Positions 38,040-47,986 of a DNA stretch of 64,000 bases are shown piece by piece. A program made the translations under genes and the position numbers. Position 1 is the stretch's first letter. Every line of letters starts with the position of its first letter. This DNA comes from Phyllobacterium chamaecytisi (lineage in GTDB: Bacteria > Pseudomonadota > Alphaproteobacteria > Rhizobiales > Rhizobiaceae), in assembly GCF_020164455.1 (NCBI RefSeq), contig NZ_JAIQWW010000008.1, forward strand, positions 62,001 to 126,000, read 5' to 3'. The notes under the pieces were generated by a model that was not told where the DNA came from, ran no database searches, and saw only the letters and a list, made by a program, of their open reading frames with translations.

Positions 38040-38750
38040 TTATTCGGAGACAGAAGCGATCATCATGCGGCAAAGGGTCGTGATGTCATAGACAGGCAAC
38101 TTGGTAATTTGCCGGACTTCTGACGCAACCAAAGGGAAAGCAGTGCATTCGAGCAAGATGGCTCCGATTTCCGAATTTCGAACGCGAAGTTTTTCAAAAC
38201 AATCGAGCACTTCGGCCTCAATGACAGATACGTCAGTCTGTTGGGGCGGGCGCTTCATTTCGTTTCGCCACATCTCGCCACCTTCGACGCCCCCGATCAC
38301 GATCCGCTCTCGGTCTGCCGGGTCATCAATGCCAAGCAGATCCGCGGTCAATTGTGTGGAATCTGCGGTTAGTACTGCTATCTTGGCCTGCACGGGCAAT
38401 TGCCGGAGCAAAAGTGGGAGGAGGAGTAGACTCGAGGTTAAAACAGGAACCTTGACAGATGCAGACACTGCTGCTTGGTGCCGAATAGAAAAACCACAAT
38501 TCGCGGTTATCACAGCAGCGCCCCGCTGGGCGAGACGTTTGGCAGCGGCCACATAATGGACTTCAAGCGCTGGATCGCCCCGAATGACAATTTCCGCCCA
38601 TGCACCCGAAACAGTTTCCAAAACCACTGGCATGTTGTAGGACGCCGGGTTCAGAATGGAGCCCGGCCGTGGAGGCGGACGCGTCGCACCCGTTACTAAT
38701 CCACATTCAAGATCGAGGATACCAAGAAATGGCTGAGCGTTTTGTTTCAT
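38040..38750 (-). CDS. Aspartate/glutamate-racemase-family protein, copy 1
   Basis: The 236-residue protein from ATG 38750 has both catalytic-type cysteines of the Asp/Glu racemase superfamily: ITANCGF (first Cys) and AILLECTAFP (second Cys). A VPVLTSSLLLLPLLL segment lies between them. The longer frame to 38873 has no similarity. It is related to copy 2 at 48.4-49.2 kb and to a dead copy at 60 kb. The superfamily includes amino-acid racemases, hydantoin racemases, maleate isomerases and arylmalonate decarboxylases, so the substrate is open. It is flanked by IS remnants and has no operon partner. Confidence 0.82.
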   Translation of the reverse strand: MKQNAQPFLGILDLECGLVTGATRPPPRPGSILNPASYNMPVVLETVSGAWAEIVIRGDPALEVHYVAAAKRLAQRGAAVITANCGFSIRHQAAVSASVKVPVLTSSLLLLPLLLRQLPVQAKIAVLTADSTQLTADLLGIDDPADRERIVIGGVEGGEMWRNEMKRPPQQTDVSVIEAEVLDCFEKLRVRNSEIGAILLECTAFPLVASEVRQITKLPVYDITTLCRMMIASVSE

Positions 38751-39094
38751 AGAACTACAATATAATAACCGAAGGCAGCATGCCGTTAAGTTATTTGCGT
38801 TCTTGCATTTATCCTGCGCCAAATCAGAATCGTGCAGCGTCGAACAGCCGCAGACCGGCCGATCCGGGGACAAGACTGACAGTTTTGCACAAGACTTGGC
38901 TGCAGCATAGTTCCCGTAGTACGGGCCGAACGGTGCCCTCCCGACGTGATCGCCGCCCGCTCAGCCTAGTATGCCGTCGCTCCTTCTTGCTGTAGGCGGC
39001 TCGCAATCGCCCGCGGTGTTCCAGCCAAGCCTCAGCCCGGGGTTCGAGTTGAGCAAGCAGGACATTCGCGAGGCCACCGCCTACAACGGCCCTG
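38751..39094. other. Gap upstream of racemase copy 1
   Basis: About 340 bases without a supportable gene; the promoter of racemase copy 1 (minus strand) should be here. Confidence 0.3.
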
Positions 39095-39700
39095 ATACAA
39101 CTGGATGAATGTCGCATCGCCATGCCATTGTCCTTTTCGTCGAGGAAAAGAGCCAATCCAGGCGCTCGAACGGACGCAGCCTGGCCGCCCGTTAAAGAAG
39201 GGCCAGGGCGGCACGATGACCGATGATTACAAGCTCCATGGCACCACCACCCTGTTTGCTGCCCACAAAAAGGTTCTCGAAGGTTTGGTGATCGGCCGCA
39301 ACATGCAGCGTCACCGGGATCAGGAGTTCATCCGTTTGCTCAAAGTGATTGAGGCGGAACTGCCGCAGGATAAGGCCGTCCACGTCACTCTCGACAACTA
39401 CGCAAAAGCAGCAGCCGAAGGTCCGTGCCTGGCTGGCAAAGCATCCGCGATCGACGTTCCACTTCGTACCGACATGATGCTCTAGGCTGAACCCCGTCGA
39501 GAGCTTCTTCGCAAAACTGACGCGCCGACGTTTGAAGCACCGCGTCTTTCACTCCGTTGTCGACCACCAGACAGCAATCAACCGCTTCATCAAGAAGCAC
39601 AATTAGCAACCACGGCCGTTCGTCTGGAAAGCTGACCCGGAGGAGATCAGCCGTCAAACGTGGGCGCCAAGCGTTGGAATCAATGCACTAGAGGTCGAAT
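39095..39700 (+). pseudogene. IS630-family transposase remnant B
   Basis: The plus strand reads PIQALERTQPGRPLKKGQGG, MTDDYKLHGTTTLFAA, QEFIRLLKVIEAELP, HVTLDNYA, then in another frame LNPVESFFAKLTRRRLKHRV, INRFIKKHN and FVWKADPEEI. This is the C-terminal half of an IS630-type transposase. A deletion after LDNYA removes the HKHP segment, and an in-frame stop follows KKHN. The N-terminal half is missing. Confidence 0.85.
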
Positions 39701-39958
39701 ACGCACAACTCCCTCGTTCGGGTTTCAACGGCCATCATAAAGGTACCCTATTTCGGTCGCGTTCTTGACCCAACCGAATGCCCCGGCCCATATAAAGAGC
39801 TTGGCTCGGACGCTGATCGCTTGGCGGAGCAGATACTGTCCGGGACGTCCGAGCTGCACTTAGTTACGTTTTGGAGCGTACTGACGGTATTTACTTTTCG
39901 AAGGTATTGCCACGCAGCGTCACCCATAAGCCACCCGCCATGGAATGGCCGGTACTGG
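39701..39958. other. Gap with an unassigned open stretch
   Basis: From about 39,742 a plus-strand frame stays open and reads coding-like (PYFGRVLDPTECPGPYKELG, SDADRLAEQILSGTSELHLV), but I recognise no family. It may be another gene fragment. Confidence 0.25.
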
Positions 39959-40687
39959 TCACCAGGGAATTGTCTTACCTTGGTAGTCTTGGAAGGAACC
40001 GCTGGTCGCCGGTGTGAGGTCCCCTATCCTGGAGATCAAGCCGCGGGCACTATCTTCCGCGGAGATTGAGGCAGCGGAGGCAGCCCCTCGTGGGCCGGTC
40101 ATGTCGGTTCGGACAAAGCCGGGGTTGAGCAATCCGACAAGAATGCCGTCCTCCGCCCAGTCCCGTGAAAGAGCACGCATGCCGCTGTTGAGGGCGGCCT
40201 TCGATGCCCGGTATGCATATCTCTCGCGAGCATTGGTGGTAATGGGCCAATCGATGCTGACGGATCCGAAATCGCTGGTGATCGCCACCAGCTTTTTCTC
40301 CCGTCCGCGCAACAGATTGCCTCGGAGCGCCTGGGCTATGAGCATTGGCGCAAGTGCATTGACCCGCAATGTGGTGAGCCAACTCTCGGGGTCGATGCGC
40401 TCGGGCGTTTGGTCCTGAGGTGTGCCATTGATCCCCGCATTGTTGATGACGATGTCGATCGGTTGATCGCCCAGCGCACGCTTAAGCGATGCAATCGACC
40501 CTTCGTCGCTCACTTCGAGTTGCACAGTGCGTACCTGATTGGCGGCGGAGACAACGAGATTCTTTAGTTCCTCCGCCCTTTCCGGATCACGGCAGCAGGC
40601 AATGACCTCCGCCCCATTCGCCGCATACTGCCGAGCTAGAGCAAGCCCGAGCCCTCGATTTGCCCCCGTGATCAGCACTGTAGTCAT
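39959..40687 (-). CDS. SDR-family oxidoreductase (C-factor/CsgA-like)
   Basis: The 242-residue short-chain dehydrogenase has TGANRGLG, DIVINNAGING, the Ser in VAITSDFGS, and YRASKAALNSG. The wide spacing in the middle and the FVRTDMTGPRGAASA end resemble the C-factor-like group. I start at ATG 40687; a TTG five codons upstream is the alternative. It stands alone between IS remnants and a 570-base gap, so its role is unknown. Confidence 0.87.
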   Translation of the reverse strand: MTTVLITGANRGLGLALARQYAANGAEVIACCRDPERAEELKNLVVSAANQVRTVQLEVSDEGSIASLKRALGDQPIDIVINNAGINGTPQDQTPERIDPESWLTTLRVNALAPMLIAQALRGNLLRGREKKLVAITSDFGSVSIDWPITTNARERYAYRASKAALNSGMRALSRDWAEDGILVGLLNPGFVRTDMTGPRGAASAASISAEDSARGLISRIGDLTPATSGSFQDYQGKTIPW

Positions 40688-41258
40688 CTGTTGAAATCCC
40701 AAGTTGTTCGTTGTTAGGGCGGCCGTCGCGGAAAGTAATTCTTATGCGGCCTGAGCAGCGAATTGCGCAAAGGCGCCCTCACCAAGTCCTTTCCGGCATA
40801 ATAACAGCAGGGGCGACGCTCACAGGCAGCGAACTACCACTACCGGTTGGGTATTTTCTGCGCGCAATGGAGCACCCGCGCTGAATGTCGGCTTTTGGCC
40901 TTCCTAGGAAGCTCGTCGCTTCCTTGTTCTTGCCCGCAAAAGTCGATTTGGGCCGTGCATACCGCCACGCACCCTTAACTAGGCGCTAGGCCAACCAACT
41001 GCCTTCCGGGGCGGAACGACCTGGGCAATGGGTTCAGCGACCGACGCTTGCCGACAATCTGGGCTCTCCCACAAAGAGGGACTCGGAGCCGATCTGCGAT
41101 TGGCAGCTTTAGTTGAAAGCATTCTAACGGTGGATTCCTGCGCCAAAATAGCGTTCCCAAGTCATTTTAGGAGGAATCCGAGCAATCGTTTGCGACACTC
41201 CTCCTCAAGGCAAGATAAGCTCACTCATTGTCATACGTGCGAATAAGGAATTACTGGA
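40688..41258. other. Intergenic region upstream of M20 amidohydrolase
   Basis: About 570 bases between divergent genes with no gene recognised; promoters for both directions are expected. An AAGGAA ribosome site precedes ATG 41259. Confidence 0.35.
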
Positions 41259-42443
41259 ATGAACATACCGAGCAACAGCGTTCTTTCAGATGCCGAGGCG
41301 ACTGCTGTGATCGACTTGCGGCATGCGATGCATCGCGAACCTGAGCTTTCCAACGCAGAATGGAAGACGCAGGAGCGGATCCGCAACATCCTCCAAGAGT
41401 TCGGCCTCAACAAACTCACTATTTTCCACGACACAGGCCTCTATGTCGACATCGAAGGCAACGCCTCCGGCGCGAAGCGGTCAATCGCAGTGCGGGGCGA
41501 CATTGATGCATTGCCAATCAATGAGGCACGCGAGGATTTGCCCTACAGGTCGCAGATTAACGGAGTCATGCATGCGTGTGGGCACGACGTGCATGCCTCG
41601 ATCGCACTCGGCACTGCACTCGCGTTCCACAGACTGCGGGACATCTTCGCCGGCAAGGTGCGCGTGTTCTTCCAGCCAGCCGAAGAATCGGAGCCGCTTG
41701 GTGGGCGAACGGTACAAAACGAGAAGTTGCTGGATGGCTTCGATCACGCCGTCGGTTTCCATATCACTCCCGAGATTCCGGCAGGCATGTTTGGAGCACG
41801 CGAAGGCGCCGTAGGCAAATCTGCGGATCAATTCAAGCTGACAATTGCCGGCAAGATGGCGCATGGTGCTTCACCCCATAAGGGCGTGGACGCGATCACT
41901 ATCGCCGCTGCGTTCATCAACGAGGTGCAGAAGGTGGTGTCGCGCGAAATGCCGGTCGACGATGGCGCGGTTGTCACGATCGGGACCATCCGCGGTGGCG
42001 AAGCCACCAACATCATCTGCCCCTCCGTCGAGATGCAGGGAACGATCAGAACCCGCAGCCCGGAGCGTCGGGAACTTCTCTGCCAACGCGTGCGGGAAGT
42101 GGCCGAAGGCGTCGCTACAATACACCGTGGACACGCAGAATGCGACATTCGCAAAGGAGAGCCGCCCGTTGTCAACGAGGCCGAAATGGTGAGACGCTTC
42201 CGGCAACTCGTCCACGACGCGGCTGGCCGCGACGCTTTCTTTGATGGTAGGAAGGAGACCGCAGGAAGCGACGACTTCGGTTTTTATGCTGCGTGCGTAC
42301 CTTCGATTTATTTCTGGATCGGGAGTTGTACCTCAGAGAATCAGTCGCATTTGCATACGCCGACATTCGGAGTTTCCGATGACCTCGTCGTTCCAGCCAC
42401 CGAACTGGCTGTTCGATACATTCTTGATCTGCTGAATTGCTGA
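41259..42443 (+). CDS. M20-family amidohydrolase (hippurate hydrolase-like)
   Basis: The 394-residue metal hydrolase shows LRHAMHREPELSNAE, VRGDIDALPINEA, the metal motif MHACGHDVHAS, FQPAEESEPLGG with the catalytic Glu pair, HGASPHKGVDAI and GSDDFGFYA. It is predicted to split an N-acyl or amide bond on an amino acid. It heads a plus-strand run with a LigI-like amidohydrolase, a polyamine-type ABC importer and a racemase-like protein. It differs clearly from the M20 enzyme at 9.4 kb. Confidence 0.92.
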   Translation: MNIPSNSVLSDAEATAVIDLRHAMHREPELSNAEWKTQERIRNILQEFGLNKLTIFHDTGLYVDIEGNASGAKRSIAVRGDIDALPINEAREDLPYRSQINGVMHACGHDVHASIALGTALAFHRLRDIFAGKVRVFFQPAEESEPLGGRTVQNEKLLDGFDHAVGFHITPEIPAGMFGAREGAVGKSADQFKLTIAGKMAHGASPHKGVDAITIAAAFINEVQKVVSREMPVDDGAVVTIGTIRGGEATNIICPSVEMQGTIRTRSPERRELLCQRVREVAEGVATIHRGHAECDIRKGEPPVVNEAEMVRRFRQLVHDAAGRDAFFDGRKETAGSDDFGFYAACVPSIYFWIGSCTSENQSHLHTPTFGVSDDLVVPATELAVRYILDLLNC

Positions 42444-42533
42444 GACGGCGTTGGCAACTACTGGCGATGAGAGGGCTTTGCGACAACAAAAAGTTGGCAA
42501 GCCATTGGGCGCTTGTGACATAGTCGTTCGCGA

Positions 42534-42547
42534 ACGATGTGGGTTGA
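42534..42547. promoter_or_regulatory. Perfect 14-bp palindrome, candidate operator
   Basis: TCGTTCGCGAACGA is a perfect palindrome in the 277-base gap between the M20 gene and the LigI-like gene. Its size suits a dimeric regulator such as an IclR or GntR protein. No second copy was noticed by eye. Confidence 0.35.
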
Positions 42548-42720
42548 CGGCTGCTGTCTAAGTACATCAGCGCCATGAAGGTGACACGAGATCGTTGCCT
42601 GCCACGCAGGCAAGCCCGTTCGTTCTGGGATTGGACGCAGCTCTCGGCAATGGCGCTCCCGGGATAAAGCGGCCGCGGTGCGCCAAGGTGTTCATTCACA
42701 GTTAGTAATTCGGAGAGAGC

Positions 42721-43779
42721 ATGAACGTTCCTGGCAGCGAAATTATCCTCGATCCCGGTAGACCGATTATCGATCCGCACCATCACTTGTGGGATTCGCG
42801 AAGACGCGCGTTGCGTGTGCCGGTATCGCAGTATTCTTACGAAAATGTCTTGCGTCGCACGCCGCGCTATCTTGCCGACGAATTGCTGGATGATTTGGAT
42901 AGTGGGCACGACGTTCGCGCTACGGTTCATCTGGAATGCGGATCGATGTACCGGAAATTTGGTACAAGCGAAATGGTACCCGTCGGGGAAACGGAATTCG
43001 TCAACGGCGTTAGCGCTATGGGAGCCAGCGGCACCTATGGTAATCGACAGCCCTGCGCTGGAATCGTCGGCCATGCCGATCTTACACTCGGATCTCGGGC
43101 TGCGGCGGTGCTTGAGGCCCATGTGGCGGCTGGCGCCGGACGATTTCGCGGCATTCGGCAAAGCGCGGCCTATGATGCGGATCCAAGTATCTTGGAACCT
43201 TCCTGGCAAAGGCGGCAGGGGCTCTATCGCGACGCTCAATTCCGTGAAGGATTTGGACGCCTTGCTCCGCTCAATCTTACCTTCGACGCCTGGCTTCTCG
43301 AACCGCAACTTCCGGATCTAATCGATCTCGCGCGCGCTTTCCCGAACACGCTGATTTGCCTTGATCACGCCGGCACACCCTTGGGGATCGGTGCCTATGC
43401 CGACCGACGTATGGACCGCTTTCCGATCTGGCGTGCCAACATCGAAGCATTGGCCAGATGTCAAAACGTTTACGTCAAACTAGGCGGGCTCGGTATGCCC
43501 TACCCAGCCTTTCCCTCATTTATGGCGGAGCCATGCGCATCCTCGGCTCAGCTTGCGGAAGAATGGCGACCTTATATCGAGGTGTGCATCGAGGCGTTCG
43601 CGCCCTCACGAGCGATGTTTGAAAGTAATTTTCCGGTGGATGCGTTGACATGCAGCTACGCAACTGTGTGGAACGCCTTCAAGCGCTTGGCCGAGCCGTA
43701 TTCGGAAACTGAAAAACATCAGCTCTTTTTCGCTACTGCAGCCCGCTTTTATCGCCTCCAAGTTGAAGCAACGCGGTGA
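42721..43779 (+). CDS. Amidohydrolase-2 family metal hydrolase (2-pyrone-4,6-dicarboxylate lactonase-like)
   Basis: The 352-residue TIM-barrel hydrolase has the metal-binding opening IIDPHHHLWD, a RGIRQSAAYD segment, the barrel strand ICLDHAGTPLG, VYVKLGGLG, and the late MFESNFPVD with the catalytic Asp. These fit COG3618 enzymes that open lactones or decarboxylate/hydrolyse carboxylic substrates. A GGAGAG site lies just before ATG 42721. It probably acts on the product or substrate of the M20 enzyme upstream; the substrate is not known. Confidence 0.88.
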   Translation: MNVPGSEIILDPGRPIIDPHHHLWDSRRRALRVPVSQYSYENVLRRTPRYLADELLDDLDSGHDVRATVHLECGSMYRKFGTSEMVPVGETEFVNGVSAMGASGTYGNRQPCAGIVGHADLTLGSRAAAVLEAHVAAGAGRFRGIRQSAAYDADPSILEPSWQRRQGLYRDAQFREGFGRLAPLNLTFDAWLLEPQLPDLIDLARAFPNTLICLDHAGTPLGIGAYADRRMDRFPIWRANIEALARCQNVYVKLGGLGMPYPAFPSFMAEPCASSAQLAEEWRPYIEVCIEAFAPSRAMFESNFPVDALTCSYATVWNAFKRLAEPYSETEKHQLFFATAARFYRLQVEATR

Positions 43780-43950
43780 TGGGAACCGCAAACCCTCAGT
43801 AGGTGGGCTGAAGCTCCAATTCGTCGTAATGCGCCAGTCTCTCGCAGTTTTTTTTTGGTTTGGAGGTCGATATTAGGATTTTGGAGCGTCAATACGGCCT
43901 ATAGTGGCTAACCAAGAAAAAATGCTAACGACTAAAAAGGGGAGGAAATC

Positions 43951-45084
43951 GTGAAAAAAGATGATCCGTGCGGCCGTTTAATACATGGGCTTAGCCGACG
44001 CTCACTTCTTCAATCATCCGCGGTCCTTCTAAGCATGCCGCTCATCGCCAAAGCGACCAGCGTGTGGGCACAGGAGAAGCTCGCCGGCAGCGGCGAAGTG
44101 GTGGTCTTTAGCTACGGTGGGTCGTATAGCAAGGGCATACGCGAACGCGTTTACGACCCTTTCACCAAAGCGACGGGCATCAATGTCATCGATGTTGTCG
44201 CCGACATTGCAGAGCCGCAGGTGCGGGCGATGACCAGCGCAGGGCGCATCGATTGGGACCTTGCGTTGATTGACGGACAGAACTATCCCGCCATGCACGA
44301 CGCTGGCATGTTCATGCCGATCGACTACCGCCTGTGGGACGACGAAGCCCTCAAGGGTGTGCCGGACGTTGCTCGTCGTCAAGACGCCGTGGTCGCATTC
44401 GGCTCGACAACGCTGCTCGCCTACGATGAGCGCGCCCTTCCCAAGGGAGGCCCGAAGAATTGGGCCGATTTCTGGAACGCCGATGAGTTTCCCGGTCCGC
44501 GCGGACTGAGTTCGGTCGCCCGGCATATGGTTCTGGCGCTTGCGGCCGACGGTATGCCGAACGCAGATCGATGGCCGCTAACTGATGATAAAGTCGACAG
44601 AGCGCTGAAGAAGCTCGACGAGATCAGGCCGCACATTACGAAATGGTGGAAAGCCGGAGGTGAACCTGTCCAAGCATTGCTCAACGGCGAGTTCGTGATG
44701 ACGAGTTGTTATGACGGACGAGCCATATCGGCAATTCGTCAAGGTGCCCCCATTCGGATGGTGTGGAGTGGCGCGAATCTGGTTTATGTCTATTGGACGG
44801 TGTTGAAAGGTGGGCCCAATAATGAAAATGCACAAAAGCTGGTCGCATTTTTGAATCGGGCGCAGAACGCTGCAGGCTTTACACTAGCCACAAACCTAAC
44901 CGGCCCAAACGTTAATCAGCTGCAGCATTTGCCGGGGGATCTTGTCCCGCTGCTCAGCATCACACCAGAAAATGCATCGCAGGTCGTCGTCCAAGATGAT
45001 ACCTGGCTTGGGGCGAAACGTCCTGACGGCAAGACCAACGCGGATCACATACAGGAGCGCTGGCTGGCATGGCGGGCACAGTAA
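43951..45084 (+). CDS. Polyamine/iron-type ABC transporter substrate-binding protein (PotD-like), Tat signal
   Basis: The 377-residue binding protein starts at GTG 43951 behind GGGGAGGAAA. It has a twin-arginine signal (LSRRSLLQSS, then a hydrophobic stretch and an AQEK cut region). The mature fold shows VVFSYGGSYSKGIRERVYDP, then WDLALIDG, PADF-type segments and a C-terminal ERWLAWRAQ. It delivers its ligand to the fused permease encoded next, whose start lies inside its last codons. Relatives bind spermidine, putrescine or other cations, but many catabolic homologues bind amino-acid derivatives. Confidence 0.9.
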   Translation: MKKDDPCGRLIHGLSRRSLLQSSAVLLSMPLIAKATSVWAQEKLAGSGEVVVFSYGGSYSKGIRERVYDPFTKATGINVIDVVADIAEPQVRAMTSAGRIDWDLALIDGQNYPAMHDAGMFMPIDYRLWDDEALKGVPDVARRQDAVVAFGSTTLLAYDERALPKGGPKNWADFWNADEFPGPRGLSSVARHMVLALAADGMPNADRWPLTDDKVDRALKKLDEIRPHITKWWKAGGEPVQALLNGEFVMTSCYDGRAISAIRQGAPIRMVWSGANLVYVYWTVLKGGPNNENAQKLVAFLNRAQNAAGFTLATNLTGPNVNQLQHLPGDLVPLLSITPENASQVVVQDDTWLGAKRPDGKTNADHIQERWLAWRAQ

Positions 45085-46835
45085 TCTCTTCTGCGGTCGA
45101 TCATTCGGCGGTCGTGCAGGCTTCGTCATCGGTCAGGCCCACACGATGGGCCTGGCTGCTGTTGCCTGGGACGATCTTTCTTGTAGTTCTCTTTATCGTT
45201 CCGCTGGCGGGGCTGCTTCTGCTCTCCTTTGGCGTGCCGGACTGGTCGTTGGCAAATTACCTGCGCATCGGCGACAGTCCTGCCTACTTTATCGTGTTGC
45301 GCAACACGCTGGAGATCAGCCTTGCGGTAACGGCTCTTGCTTTCGTCCTCGGATATCCCATTGCCTATGCCCTGACCACAGGTGGGGCCGGGTTGCGTAC
45401 CTTCTTGCTGATTGCGGTCGTGCTGCCGTACTTCACAAGCGTTCTCGCCCGGACCTTCGCCTGGGTCGTTCTGCTCGGGCGCAATGGTGTCGTCAATGAG
45501 ATCCTGCTCCAGCTTGGCTTGACCTCGCAACCTCTTGCCCTCCTTTACAACCGCGCCGGCGTTATCATCGGCATGACCCACATTGTGATGCCGCTCATGA
45601 TCCTGCCGATGTTCACGGTCATGTCCGGCATCGACAAGAAGCTTTTGCGTGCCGCGCGGGCGAACGGTGCAAGCCCTCTCGCCGCCTTCCTGACGGTATT
45701 CCTGCCGCTCAGCCTGCCCGGCTTGATTGCGGGGATTCTGCTCGTCTTCATCTATTGTCTCGGCTTCTATATCACCCCTGCATTGATGGGCGGGGTGTCG
45801 GACATCACGATCACCATGGAGATCAGTTCCCAGGTCACGGAGCAACTGAACTGGAACTTCGCCTCCGCTCTCTCCGTGGTGCTTCTGGTGGCGGTCTTAG
45901 CCATATTGTGGATGGGTTCACGCTTCTTTCCGATTGAACAACTCCTGGGATTTTCGAGCGGCGAGGCGAACTCGGGAACAGCTTCCAATCGCCAGCTTGG
46001 TACCCAGTACCTGATGCGTATCGGCTCCGCCGTAAACAAGCTTGACCGTTGGCTTCCGTCGTTGGGCGGTCGAAGTGTGCCGATCCTGGCAGGCGTCCTC
46101 GCAACGCTGCTGCTCCTGCCGGTTCTGATCGTCGCCTATTTGTCGTTCAGCGATTCGTCCTACTTCGTCTTCCCCTTGCCTGGCTATTCTTTGCGCAACT
46201 ACGAAAACTATCTGTCCGATGCGCTGTGGATACGCGCAACGTTCACCAGCATTCGCATTGCTCTGTTGGCGGCGGGGATGGCAACCGTGCTCGGCAGCAT
46301 GCTTGCCTTTGGCCTGGCGCGTGGCGCCATACCCGGCCGCGGAGCAATGGTTGCACTCGTGCTTTCGCCGATCATCATGCCGACCATCATCGTGGCGGTC
46401 GCGACCTATTTCCTGCTGGCATGGTGGGGGCTGCAGGGCACCGAGCTTGGATTGGCACTGGGGCACACGGTCCACGCCATTCCCTATGTGGTGGTCATCG
46501 TTGTTGCCAATGTGCGCAATCTCAATCCGGCCTATGAGCGTGCAGCCCGCAGCCTTGGCGCCGGGCCTTGGGCAACCTTCCGCACGATCATCGCGCCACT
46601 CGTCATGCCGGCTCTTGTCGTCGCCAGCTTCTTTGCATTCCTGAGTTCGTTCGATGACGTCGTCTACGTGCTGTTCCTCGGTATTGGTAGGATCACGACG
46701 TTGCCGATGCGCATGTGGGAAGGGATCCGGCAGGACATCAGTCCCACCATTGCAGCAGTAGCCACGCTGCAGATGACGCTGGCGTTGATTATTGTTGTCG
46801 TTGGAGAACTGCTGAGGCGAAAAAAGCATAGCTGA
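45069..46835 (+). CDS. Fused double ABC permease (PotB+PotC-like)
   Basis: The 588-residue membrane protein carries two complete permease units. The first has the EAA loop LLRAARANGASPLAAFLTVF, the second YERAARSLGAGPWATFRTII. About twelve hydrophobic helices are expected. PotB and PotC are usually separate proteins; here they are joined through a linker around residue 300-330. The gene starts 16 bases inside the binding-protein gene. Confidence 0.92.
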   Translation: MAGTVISSAVDHSAVVQASSSVRPTRWAWLLLPGTIFLVVLFIVPLAGLLLLSFGVPDWSLANYLRIGDSPAYFIVLRNTLEISLAVTALAFVLGYPIAYALTTGGAGLRTFLLIAVVLPYFTSVLARTFAWVVLLGRNGVVNEILLQLGLTSQPLALLYNRAGVIIGMTHIVMPLMILPMFTVMSGIDKKLLRAARANGASPLAAFLTVFLPLSLPGLIAGILLVFIYCLGFYITPALMGGVSDITITMEISSQVTEQLNWNFASALSVVLLVAVLAILWMGSRFFPIEQLLGFSSGEANSGTASNRQLGTQYLMRIGSAVNKLDRWLPSLGGRSVPILAGVLATLLLLPVLIVAYLSFSDSSYFVFPLPGYSLRNYENYLSDALWIRATFTSIRIALLAAGMATVLGSMLAFGLARGAIPGRGAMVALVLSPIIMPTIIVAVATYFLLAWWGLQGTELGLALGHTVHAIPYVVVIVVANVRNLNPAYERAARSLGAGPWATFRTIIAPLVMPALVVASFFAFLSSFDDVVYVLFLGIGRITTLPMRMWEGIRQDISPTIAAVATLQMTLALIIVVVGELLRRKKHS

Positions 46836-46885
46836 TGGCCTGCGTGCCAAACAGAACCTCAGTCAGATTTGTCTTAGGAGTTGCA

Positions 46886-47986
46886 ATGTTAATGAGAACC
46901 CAGTCCCGATCCAGCACCATCGCTTCTGAAACTGGCGGTATTGCCCTGCAAAACCTCCAGAAGCGCTATGGGGCGTTTACCGCCGTTGACCAAGTCTCTC
47001 TGTCCGTGGCCCCGGGCGAGTTCATCTCCTTGCTCGGTCCCAGTGGATCGGGCAAGACAACGACGCTGATGATGATCGCCGGCTTCGAGATGCCGAGCAG
47101 CGGTAAGGTACTGGTGGACGGCAAGGACATTACCTACCTGCCGCCGCATCGCCGTGAACTCGGCGTCATTTTTCAGAACTACGCTCTCTTCCCGCACATG
47201 ACCACCGCGGAGAACGTTGCCTACCCGCTTCGAATGAGAGGTATGGCCAAGGCCGAGATCGAAACCCGCGTTCGACGCATACTCGATCAGGTGCACCTCG
47301 GTGCCTTGGCCTCACGCTACCCACATCAGATGTCCGGCGGTCAGCAGCAAAGAGTCGCAATTGCGCGGGCCCTGGTTTTCGATCCGCCTGTTCTTCTGCT
47401 TGACGAGCCCCTCGGGGCGCTGGACAGGAAGTTGCGCGAGCATCTCAGGAACGAGATCAAGACGCTCCACAAGGAGGTCGCCAAGACGATGATCTACGTC
47501 ACGCACGATCAGGATGAAGCGCTTGCCATGTCTGATCGAGTTGCGGTGATGCATGAAGGGCAAATCCGGCAAGTCTCAGCGCCCCAGGATATCTATCGCA
47601 GGCCGGAGGATTTGTTCGTGGCGGGTTTTGTCGGCGAGGTCAACCTCGTTCCTGTCAAGCTCAGTTCGGGCAGCATTGTCGGTCCTGCAGGCGAAAACTT
47701 GTCCGCTGCGCAATGTCCCAAAGGCGACGGCGATGCAACGCTTTGCGTTCGACCGGAGAACCTGCATATCGAGACGGCAACCCGAGAGGTCTCGGCCGGG
47801 ATCAAGGGCCACATCACGGGCACGACATTCGTTGGAGACGCCACGATCTTCGAGCTTCGCACTGAAGCCGGCCTACACCTCACCTCCAAAGTGCTGAACA
47901 TCACCCAGCCCAAAACGCTGCCAGCCGTGGGCGACGCATGTATCGCAACATGGCACCCCCAAGACGCAACAGTACTGACAAAGTAG
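46886..47986 (+). CDS. ABC importer ATP-binding protein (PotA-like)
   Basis: The 366-residue ATPase has Walker A GPSGSGKTT, signature MSGGQQQR, Walker B LLLDEPLGALD and a C-terminal TOBE domain (CVRPENLHIE). ATG 46886 is preferred because TAGGAG lies five bases upstream; the frame is also open from ATG 46835 next to the permease stop. It energises the fused permease. Confidence 0.92.
   Translation: MLMRTQSRSSTIASETGGIALQNLQKRYGAFTAVDQVSLSVAPGEFISLLGPSGSGKTTTLMMIAGFEMPSSGKVLVDGKDITYLPPHRRELGVIFQNYALFPHMTTAENVAYPLRMRGMAKAEIETRVRRILDQVHLGALASRYPHQMSGGQQQRVAIARALVFDPPVLLLDEPLGALDRKLREHLRNEIKTLHKEVAKTMIYVTHDQDEALAMSDRVAVMHEGQIRQVSAPQDIYRRPEDLFVAGFVGEVNLVPVKLSSGSIVGPAGENLSAAQCPKGDGDATLCVRPENLHIETATREVSAGIKGHITGTTFVGDATIFELRTEAGLHLTSKVLNITQPKTLPAVGDACIATWHPQDATVLTK

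Noticed and set aside
38824-39156. 110-codon minus-strand frame opposite the start of IS630 remnant B
   Set aside because: No domain recognised; composition is Arg-rich, as in other antisense frames here.
42172-43308. 378-codon minus-strand frame opposite the LigI-like hydrolase
   Set aside because: The plus strand has a ribosome site, metal motifs and correct length; the minus frame does not.
45918-46850. Minus-strand frame opposite the fused permease
   Set aside because: Antisense of membrane helices gives a polar, motif-free protein; not a gene.
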